Positions 8,129-13,215 of a stretch of 64,000 nucleotides of DNA are shown piece after piece. The DNA lies in NCBI RefSeq assembly GCF_003050905.1, contig NZ_QAOT01000002.1; one strand, 5' to 3'. Below the pieces are notes generated by a model. The model searched no databases. It was not told where the DNA came from and saw nothing but the letters and a program-made list of their open reading frames with translations. The position numbers and the translations under genes are program-made. Each line of letters opens with the position of its first letter. Position 1 is the stretch's first letter. This DNA comes from Cereibacter_A azotoformans (GTDB taxonomy: Bacteria > Pseudomonadota > Alphaproteobacteria > Rhodobacterales > Rhodobacteraceae).

Positions 8129-8802
8129 GGGCGATCCTGCTGGTCGCATGTCTGGCCGCTCCCGCAGTCGCGGGACCCGGCGGGCTCAGCGGGCCCGAGA
8201 CGGCGGCGCTGGTGGCGGCCGCCATGCGCGATGCGGGGATTGCAGGCGCGCCACCCGCCCCGCTCCGCTCGCTCCCCCCCTGCCGACATGCACCCCATGT
8301 CGAGCCGCTGAACGGAAGCTGGACCACGGCCGAGCTGCGCTGCGAGGATCCCGTCTGGAAGCGCGCCCTGCGCACCAAGGCGCACGCAACCGCCCCGGCG
8401 CGCGCGGCGGGCGCCCCCCGGCCCGAGGCGGGAGAGGTGACCCTGGCCCGGCCGGTCGCGCGCGGCAGCGCCCTTGCCGCCGAGGATCTCGCGCCGGGGG
8501 ACGGCAGCGCCGAGCAGAAGCGGTGGCAGCAGGCGCTGATCGGCCGCCGCCTGAAGGTGGCGCTGGCGCCGGGGCAGCCGATCCTGCCCCGCCATCTCGA
8601 ACCCGACTGGCTGGTCACCCGCGGAGGCCCCGTCGCACTTCGCGTCGCGGTCGGGCCCATCGAAGTGCTGACCGCCGGCGAGGCCCTGGCCGACGCGGCG
8701 CTCGGCGATCTTGTGGAGGTGAGGAACCTTTCCAGCGGCGCGATCCTGCGCGCCACCGTCACCGCGCGAAATATGGCCGAGCTCCGGCCTAACATGCGCT
8801 GA
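8125..8802 (+). CDS. flgA: P-ring assembly chaperone FlgA
   Basis: The 225-residue periplasmic protein has a short signal peptide (ILLVACLAAPAVA) and a C-terminal SAF domain (VTLARPVARGSALAAEDLAPGD, then GRRLKVALAPGQPILPRHLEP and VRNLSSGAILRATV), which is the FlgA fold. FlgA helps FlgI polymerise into the P ring. The ATG overlaps the flgT stop, so the two are translationally coupled. The next gene, flgM, has its own sigma-28 promoter whose -35 lies inside the last codons of flgA. Confidence 0.93.
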   Translation: MRAILLVACLAAPAVAGPGGLSGPETAALVAAAMRDAGIAGAPPAPLRSLPPCRHAPHVEPLNGSWTTAELRCEDPVWKRALRTKAHATAPARAAGAPRPEAGEVTLARPVARGSALAAEDLAPGDGSAEQKRWQQALIGRRLKVALAPGQPILPRHLEPDWLVTRGGPVALRVAVGPIEVLTAGEALADAALGDLVEVRNLSSGAILRATVTARNMAELRPNMR

Positions 8803-8816
8803 ACCGCAGTCGTTAC
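8790..8816 (+). promoter_or_regulatory. Sigma-28 promoter of flgM
   Basis: TAACATGC at 8790-8797, an 11-base spacer, and GTCGTTAC at 8809-8816 match the enterobacterial sigma-28 pattern TAAAGTTT-N11-GCCGATAA and the other sigma-28-like sites of this window (TAA at -35, CGTT at -10). The -35 overlaps the flgA stop region. Confidence 0.75.
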
Positions 8817-8838
8817 GAGAGGCATGAAGGAGGGTCAC

Positions 8839-9138
8839 ATGGTCGAATCCGTCGTCCCCACATCCGGCCCGAGCCGTCTCGAACGCCTGAAGGACACCCA
8901 GACCCGGGTGGACCGATCCCTTGCGGGCGCCGTTGCGGGCTCCGCACAGGCAAAAGGTGAAACGGTCGAACTGAGTGCCGCCGCTCTGGCCACGCCGGAA
9001 GAGCTGCGCTCGGGGCCGCCCGTGGATCTGCAAATGGTGCAGAAGATCAAGGACGCGATAGCCGAAGGGAAATATCCCATCGACCTCGACCGCATCACCG
9101 ATGCGCTCTTCGCGGACTACCTGGATCTGAAGCTCTGA
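8839..9138 (+). CDS. flgM: Anti-sigma-28 factor FlgM
   Basis: The 99-residue protein ends with the FlgM sigma-binding segment (DLQMVQKIKDAIAEGKYPIDLDRITDALFADYLDLKL region), following a disordered, Ser/Ala-rich N-terminus with VELSAAAL. FlgM holds FliA until it is exported through the finished hook. The ATG at 8839 is preferred to one at 8824 because an AGGAGG sits correctly spaced before it. It can be transcribed both by read-through from flgP-flgT-flgA (sigma-54) and from its own sigma-28 promoter, the usual arrangement for feedback on FliA. Confidence 0.93.
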   Translation: MVESVVPTSGPSRLERLKDTQTRVDRSLAGAVAGSAQAKGETVELSAAALATPEELRSGPPVDLQMVQKIKDAIAEGKYPIDLDRITDALFADYLDLKL

Positions 9139-9166
9139 GACCCCGAACACCGGAGCATCGTCTGGC

Positions 9167-9544
9167 ATGAGCCCCCTTCTCGTCCTGTCCCTTGCGCTGC
9201 CGCTCGCGGCGGCTGGTGCCGTCGTGATCGCGCTGAGGCGCCGGCAGCGCGCCGTGGCCCTGGCCGCGACCGCGCCGCGCCCGATCGAGGAGCAGCTTGC
9301 CGCCCTCGAACAGCGGATCGCCGAGCGGCTGCACGACATGGACTGGCGCCATGCCAGCGTCCTCGACCGGATCAGCGCGACGACCGACAGCCTGCAATCC
9401 GATCTCGACTGGCTTACCGGGGAACGGATGATCGAACAGGCGATCTCGCTGGCGCGCAAGGGCGAGCAGCCCGAGGCGATCGCCGCCGAGGTCGGGCTCG
9501 ATCTCGAGGAAGCCCGCGCCATCGCCCGCCTCCGCCGTCACTGA
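9167..9544 (+). CDS. DUF2802-like membrane-anchored protein
   Basis: The 125-residue protein has one N-terminal membrane helix (LLVLSLALPLAAAGAVVIAL), a coiled-coil-like middle (IEEQLAALEQRIAERLHDMDWRHA) and a small helical C-terminal end (ARKGEQPEAIAAEVGLDLEEARAIARLRRH). This layout resembles DUF2802 proteins found next to flagellar or chemotaxis genes in polar-flagellate gammaproteobacteria. The function is unknown. It follows flgM by 28 bases and probably shares its transcripts, occupying the place of flgN in many clusters, although the sequence does not look like FlgN. The family assignment is by eye. Confidence 0.6.
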   Translation: MSPLLVLSLALPLAAAGAVVIALRRRQRAVALAATAPRPIEEQLAALEQRIAERLHDMDWRHASVLDRISATTDSLQSDLDWLTGERMIEQAISLARKGEQPEAIAAEVGLDLEEARAIARLRRH

Positions 9545-9561
9545 GGGATTGGCCTGCTCCG

Positions 9562-9577
9562 GCGCCGTGGACGGCGC
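9562..9577. terminator. Hairpin between convergent genes
   Basis: GCGCCG-TGGA-CGGCGC forms a 6-bp perfect stem just after the plus-strand gene stop (9544) and before the minus-strand gene stop (9636). There is no T tract on either strand, so it is only a possible bidirectional terminator. Confidence 0.35.
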
Positions 9578-9635
9578 GGCGGGGGGACAGCCGGAAAAAC
9601 CGCTGGTCCTGAAGTGGGACGCTCGTGCAGGATCC

Positions 9636-10256
9636 TCAGCCCGCCGCCGCGCAGGCAACGGCGGGCTTGCTGGCCGACCGGCACCAGTCGGCAAAGGCGC
9701 CCAAGGCCCCGTCCTGCACGGCGAACCGCTCCTTCTCGGGCACCTGCGCCAGGGCCGCGTCGCGCGCGGCCAGCGCCTCGGGCAGGCCGAGGGCCGCCGC
9801 GATCGCCAGCCACTCGTAGGCGCGCTTGGGATCGGGCTGGGACCGAAGCTGGAGGAGCACGCGCGCCAGCCCGAACATCGCGCTCGCTTCTCCGGCCGCC
9901 ACGCGCGGCGCCAGCACCGCCTCGAGCCGGGCGGCGAGGGCGTCGCGCACCTCGGGCGGAAGACCGCCCTCGAGCCGCACCGAGAGATCCTCGGCCATCG
10001 CCACGCCGCCGAGCTTGGCCCGCCATGCCCAGTAAAGCGCCTCGCGCGGGTTCTGCGGAAGGCCGGCCCCCTCGGCGTAGATCAGCGCCAGATTGAACTG
10101 CGCCTCGGCATCCCCCGCCTCGGCCAGTTCCTTGAACAGGACAGCCGCGCGCCCGGCATCGCCCTGCCGGAAGGCCGCGACCGCCGCATCGAACGGATCG
10201 GCCGCGACCGGCAGCCCCACGGCAAGCAGCAGGCAGAGCGGGAGCGCCGTCCTCAT
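9636..10256 (-). CDS. Periplasmic Sel1-repeat protein (MotX-like architecture)
   Basis: The 206-residue protein has a signal peptide (LPLCLLLAVGLPVAA) and Sel1/TPR-like repeats (ELAEAGDAEAQFNLALIYAEGAGLPQNPREALYWAWRAK ... AAGEASAMFGLARVLL ... PKRAYEWLAIAAALGLPEA). Its start overlaps the stop of the upstream 131-aa gene (ATGA), and the pair follows a sigma-28-type promoter. Vibrio MotX, a periplasmic T-ring protein, also has Sel1 repeats and about this size, so a motor role is plausible, but Sel1 proteins are widespread and I cannot assign the name. Two cysteines lie near the C-terminus (WCRSASKPAVACAAAG). Confidence 0.65.
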   Translation of the reverse strand: MRTALPLCLLLAVGLPVAADPFDAAVAAFRQGDAGRAAVLFKELAEAGDAEAQFNLALIYAEGAGLPQNPREALYWAWRAKLGGVAMAEDLSVRLEGGLPPEVRDALAARLEAVLAPRVAAGEASAMFGLARVLLQLRSQPDPKRAYEWLAIAAALGLPEALAARDAALAQVPEKERFAVQDGALGAFADWCRSASKPAVACAAAG

Positions 10257-10648
10257 TTTCCGGCCATCATCACCAGTTGCAGGTAGAGCATCCGCTGCCG
10301 GGGGCGCAGCGGCCCCTTCTGCTCATAGACGACCAGACGCGGCCGGGCGTTGCCCTCGGTCTCGAAGACGATGCTGATCGTCTCGGGCAGGAACACGCCG
10401 TAGGCCGCCAGCGTGGCCACGGGATCGACCGCGAACCGATCGCGGAACAGCGGGTCGATCCAGATCCGCGCCAGCGCCCGGCCCAGGATGTCGGGCAGGT
10501 AGCGTTCCACCTGCGCGCGGTTCTTCAGCCGGGTCTCGGTGCGCACGAGATCGAAGGCGTCGGTGTCGTCCCCCTCGCGTCCCGGCCGCGGCGCGGCGGG
10601 CAGCCGCTTGGCCAGCGGAGCGAGCACCTGCGGCAGGTTCAGTCTCAT
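10253..10648 (-). CDS. Unknown protein with NHLP/nitrile-hydratase-alpha-like segment
   Basis: The 131-residue protein has no signal peptide or membrane helix. The middle (ALARIWIDPLFRDRFAVDP, ATLAAYGVFLPETISIVFE) follows the pattern W-x-DPxFRxRLxxDPxxxLxxxGxxLP seen in nitrile hydratase alpha chains and NHLP-type leader peptides. No metal-binding CxxCSC motif is present, so it is not an enzyme of that family. It is first in a two-gene unit with the Sel1 protein (overlap ATGA), expressed from a sigma-28-like promoter at 10705-10731, which places it in the late flagellar class. Function unknown. Confidence 0.65.
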   Translation of the reverse strand: MRLNLPQVLAPLAKRLPAAPRPGREGDDTDAFDLVRTETRLKNRAQVERYLPDILGRALARIWIDPLFRDRFAVDPVATLAAYGVFLPETISIVFETEGNARPRLVVYEQKGPLRPRQRMLYLQLVMMAGK

Positions 10649-10704
10649 CCGTCTCCCTTTCCGGAACGGCGCACCCACCGGGCGCGCGCGCGGTCTTTGG
10701 TCCT

Positions 10705-10731
10705 GCAACGGCCGGCGCGCGCGGTTTCTTA
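10705..10731 (-). promoter_or_regulatory. Sigma-28 promoter of the 10648-9636 operon
   Basis: On the minus strand TAAGAAAC (10724-10731), an 11-base spacer and GCCGTTGC (10705-10712) match the sigma-28 pattern of this window. The -10 lies about 57 bases before the start codon. Confidence 0.65.
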
Positions 10732-10746
10732 GGCCGCGGCCCCCGA

Positions 10747-10775
10747 CTTCCGCAGGGGGCCCCCTCCGTCGGAAG
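10747..10775. repeat. GC-rich inverted repeat in divergent intergenic region
   Basis: Outer arms CTTCCG (10747-10752) and CGGAAG (10770-10775) flank an inner GGGGGCCCCC palindrome. It lies between the sigma-28 promoter of the minus operon and the plus-strand fliL-like gene, and could be an operator, terminator or RNA hairpin. No promoter for the plus gene is obvious. Confidence 0.45.
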
Positions 10776-10828
10776 GGATGCCCCGCGGGGCGGGTCCGCG
10801 CTAGGATGGGCCCGAGCATCGGAGAGCC

Positions 10829-11332
10829 ATGATCAACCCAGCCGCCCGCACCCCCGCCCCGGGACGCATCGCCTTCGCCACCGGGCTCGGCGGCGCGCTG
10901 TGCCTCTTTGCGCTCGGGCTGGGGATGCTGTTCGACCGTCCGTCGGTGCAGCTCGTGCCGCCCGCCGAAGAGGCGGAGATCCAGGGCCCGCGGCTGCCCG
11001 TGGGGGCCCTGACCTACATGCCGCTGCCCGACCCCATCCATGCCACGATCCGGGGCGGCCGTCGCCAGCTGACGCTGAAGCTGGCCTTCGCCGTCGAGGG
11101 CCAGCGGCTCGACCTGCTCGCCATGGCGGACATGTTGCGCAAGGACGTGCCGCTTCTGGTGCTGGACCTCACCGAGGCGCTGCGGGCCTGCGACGAGGCC
11201 GAACCCTCGATCGACGCCTTTCGGCGCGCGCTGCCCGAGGCGCTGCGTGCGGTGGCCAACGGGCGCTATGGCACCGAGGATCTGCCCGATCCGGTGTTCG
11301 AGGTGATGATCCCCCACTTCGTCCTCTACTGA
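10829..11332 (+). CDS. FliL-like single-pass membrane protein (second copy)
   Basis: The 167-residue protein has one N-terminal membrane segment (IAFATGLGGALCLFALGLGML) and a periplasmic domain that reads like FliL: a proline-bearing strand (YMPLPDPIHATIRGGRRQLTLKLAFAV) followed by a helix with hydrophobic heptads (LLAMADMLRKDVPLLVLDLTEALRA) and a C-terminal strand (VFEVMIPHFVLY). FliL proteins support the stator. The canonical fliL is at 32804, so this would be a paralog; the resemblance is weak and is judged by pattern only. It precedes a 62-aa gene that has its own sigma-54 promoter. Confidence 0.6.
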   Translation: MINPAARTPAPGRIAFATGLGGALCLFALGLGMLFDRPSVQLVPPAEEAEIQGPRLPVGALTYMPLPDPIHATIRGGRRQLTLKLAFAVEGQRLDLLAMADMLRKDVPLLVLDLTEALRACDEAEPSIDAFRRALPEALRAVANGRYGTEDLPDPVFEVMIPHFVLY

Positions 11333-11333
11333 A

Positions 11334-11349
11334 CGGCACGAACCTTGCA
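11334..11349 (+). promoter_or_regulatory. Sigma-54 promoter of the 62-aa gene
   Basis: CGGCAC-GAACC-TTGCA has one mismatch (first base of -24) to the consensus. The -12 ends 33 bases before the ATG at 11383. It starts 1 base after the stop of the fliL-like gene. Confidence 0.75.
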
Positions 11350-11382
11350 GGCCGCTTCCGAAGACCAGTCCGGGAGAGTTCC

Positions 11383-11571
11383 ATGCCGATCGAAGCCACT
11401 GTCCAGCCCCACGAGATTGCGCCGCTCGCGCCGGATCTGCCGTTCGAGACGATGATGATCGAAACGGTCTTCTTCGATGAGCGTGGCGAGGAAGCGCGTC
11501 GGCGCCGCCTGCCCCTGCAGGCGCTGCTGGGCCCGCTGCGCCACCGCCGTCGGGGCGTGTTCAGGGTCTGA
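11383..11571 (+). CDS. 62-residue unknown protein under flagellar promoter
   Basis: The ORF runs from the ATG at 11383, behind GGGAGAG, to the stop at 11571. The N-terminal half is acidic and hydrophobic (IAPLAPDLPFETMMIETVFFDERGEE); the C-terminal half is strongly basic (ARRRRLPLQALLGPLRHRRRGVFRV). No family is recognised. It is credited as a gene because a good sigma-54 promoter is placed at the right distance, it has a ribosome-binding site, and its codon use fits its neighbours. It is monocistronic: the next gene is convergent. Confidence 0.6.
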   Translation: MPIEATVQPHEIAPLAPDLPFETMMIETVFFDERGEEARRRRLPLQALLGPLRHRRRGVFRV

Positions 11572-11639
11572 GGCCCGCCAGCAGCACCCCTGTCGAACAA
11601 AGTCACACGCGGTCCGTGGACCCGGCGTGGCCGGCGGCG

Positions 11640-12011
11640 TCAGAACCGCCGCCCGCCGTCACCGTAGGCCAGCCGCAGCCGCTCGGTCTGCCGCGCATCG
11701 GCCTTGTCGCGCGCCCTGCGCGCCTCGAGCCACGCCTCTGCCGCCCGCACCGCGGACAAGGCCTCGACCAGCACCCCGAGAACCTGGCCGCTCGTCACGC
11801 CGGGCTGGCCCGGCACGGGCAGTTGCCCCGCCATCGCCCGCAGCTCGGCCTCGCGTGCGATCAGGGCGCCGATGTCGCCGCGCTCCATCGCGCCGCGCAG
11901 CGCACCCGCCATCGCGGCGATCCCGATGCAGAGCGCCTGCACGTCATCCCCCGGGCCGGGGGCCGGACCCGCCCCGGTCACGGGCGCCCCTGCGGGCCGA
12001 TCTGCTCCCAC
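11640..12011 (-). CDS. FliT-like flagellar protein (tentative)
   Basis: The 123-residue, mostly helical protein is encoded immediately downstream of fliS, with a 34-base overlap at the start used here (other starts such as the GTG 10 codons further in are possible). Its helices (ALCIGIAAMAGALRGAMERGDIGALIAREAELRAMAGQLP, then LVEALSAVRAAEAWLEARRARDKADA) are of the FliT/FlgN chaperone type, and fliS-fliT is a frequent gene pair. There is no motif that proves it, so the name is not assigned. Its transcription would come from the sigma-28 promoter before fliS, as expected for a filament-class chaperone. Confidence 0.6.
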   Translation of the reverse strand: MGADRPAGAPVTGAGPAPGPGDDVQALCIGIAAMAGALRGAMERGDIGALIAREAELRAMAGQLPVPGQPGVTSGQVLGVLVEALSAVRAAEAWLEARRARDKADARQTERLRLAYGDGGRRF

Positions 12012-12367
12012 GCGTCGAGGATAGTGCCGATGTGGCCCGCGGCCTCGCCCAGCTTCGCCCCGGCCTCGCGCCGGAAGGCGGCGGCCACCTGCGCGCGGCA
12101 GAACTCGTAGACCGAGAAGAGGTTGTCGGCGATCTCGCCGCCCTTCTCGAAATCGAGGCTGCTCTGAAGGATGTAGATCGCGGTCAGGGACCGGTTCAGA
12201 TGTTGGTCGGGATAGGATCCACCCGCCTCCGACGCCGCGGCCAGCGCGCGCAGCGACCGCAGCAGCTCGCGCAGGGTGACCAGGATGATCTGGTGCGGGT
12301 CATCGACAACCTGGAAATCGACGGTCTCGGTACGCCGGTAACGGGCACGCGCATCTGCGAAAGTCAT
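11978..12367 (-). CDS. fliS: Flagellin chaperone FliS
   Basis: The 129-residue, four-helix protein matches FliS: an N-terminal ARYRRTETVDFQVVDDPHQIILVTLRELLRSLRAL, middle SLTAIYILQSSLDFEKGGEIADNLFSVYEFCRAQV and a C-terminal helix. FliS binds the C-terminus of flagellin in the cytoplasm and prevents premature polymerisation. It is preceded by the best sigma-28 promoter of the window (12406-12432), consistent with co-expression with fliC and fliD, which lie 30 kb away. Confidence 0.92.
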   Translation of the reverse strand: MTFADARARYRRTETVDFQVVDDPHQIILVTLRELLRSLRALAAASEAGGSYPDQHLNRSLTAIYILQSSLDFEKGGEIADNLFSVYEFCRAQVAAAFRREAGAKLGEAAGHIGTILDAWEQIGPQGRP

Positions 12368-12405
12368 CCTCTGTCTCCTTCCGGGTTGCGGCGGGTTCGG
12401 AGGAT

Positions 12406-12432
12406 TAAACGGCCGGTGCGAAACGCTTTTTA
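12406..12432 (-). promoter_or_regulatory. Sigma-28 promoter of fliS
   Basis: On the minus strand TAAAAAGC (12425-12432), an exact 11-base spacer and GCCGTTTA (12406-12413) match the consensus TAAAGTTT-N11-GCCGATAA. The -10 lies about 39 bases before the fliS ATG. Confidence 0.85.
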
Positions 12433-12481
12433 GGAGAGTCCGGCGGTATCTTTGCAGGCCCCGGCAGGTGACGGCCGCGCG

Positions 12482-13078
12482 TCAGGCGGCGCGGGCGAGA
12501 ACCGTCTCGGCCAGCGGGTAACGAGGTGCGGCCGAGGGCCTTTGCGGCCGGCGGAACAGCGGTTCGGCCGGGGCGTCGGCATGAGAGCGCGCGGCAAGGG
12601 CGATGGCCTGTTCGCGGCGCAGCCGACGCAACTCGGCCAGCGTGGCGCGGACCTCGGCGGTCGATGCGCCGCGCCCGATGCGCAGGTCATGGAGGGGTGC
12701 TGCGATCCGGCCGCGGCTCCAGTCGAGCAGGATCACGACGAGCCGCGGATTGTCGAGCTTCATGCGCGCGACCTGCCGCCATTCGGCGGACTCGCATCCG
12801 GCCGCCGAGGGCCAGGAGACGACGACGGCATCGGGCCGGCGATCGGCCGCGAGCCTGCGGCCGTCGAGGGCGACGGTCTCGGGATGCGCCCCCATGTAGC
12901 GCAGGATGGCGGTCAGTCCGGGGCTGGCGGCATCGCCCAGCAGGCCCACCCGCAGCCCGTCCAGAAGCCGCGGACGGTCCGCCGCGGGAAGGGCGCGACG
13001 CAGGTTGGCCACGGCAGCGCCAAGGCCTCGAACGGCACGCGCGACAGAGGGGGTGTGGCCGTCGATGGTGCTGCGCAT
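12482..13078 (-). CDS. Unknown protein with receiver-like N-terminal fold
   Basis: The 198-residue protein starts at the ATG behind AAGGGG. Residues about 45-125 alternate strands and helices like a response-regulator receiver (LRVGLLGDAASPGLTAILRYMGA, then PDAVVVSWPSA, then PRLVVILLDWS), but the acidic pocket and phospho-Asp are missing, so it would be a pseudo-receiver. The C-terminal third is Arg/Pro/Ala rich. It lies between cheA3 and the fliS promoter, separated from cheA3 by a strong inverted repeat, so it may be a separate unit. Function unknown; the fold is an inference. Confidence 0.55.
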   Translation of the reverse strand: MRSTIDGHTPSVARAVRGLGAAVANLRRALPAADRPRLLDGLRVGLLGDAASPGLTAILRYMGAHPETVALDGRRLAADRRPDAVVVSWPSAAGCESAEWRQVARMKLDNPRLVVILLDWSRGRIAAPLHDLRIGRGASTAEVRATLAELRRLRREQAIALAARSHADAPAEPLFRRPQRPSAAPRYPLAETVLARAA

Positions 13079-13158
13079 GGAATACCCCTTTCCAACTGGT
13101 GTTGCAGCAAACCTGCTCCACCCGGGCGCGCCGATCAACGCTGGCGCGGGCCCTCGAT

Positions 13159-13206
13159 ACGGATGCCCCCGCGCACCTTTCCTTGGGAAGGGGGACAACC
13201 ATCCGT
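13159..13206. terminator. Nested inverted repeat downstream of cheA3
   Basis: Outer arms ACGGATG (13159-13165) and CATCCGT (13200-13206), middle arms CCCCC/GGGGG and an inner CCTTTCC/GGGAAGG hairpin form a long stem 10 bases past the cheA3 stop on the minus strand. There is no run of U, so it could be a Rho-assisted terminator, an mRNA 3' stabiliser or an attenuator. Confidence 0.5.
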
Positions 13207-13215
13207 AGGGGTGGG

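Noticed and set aside
12441..12456. Plus-strand sigma-54-like site CGGCGG-TATCT-TTGCA
   Set aside because: Only 3 of 6 bases match at -24 and no plus-strand gene follows; it would run antisense into the 12482-13078 gene.
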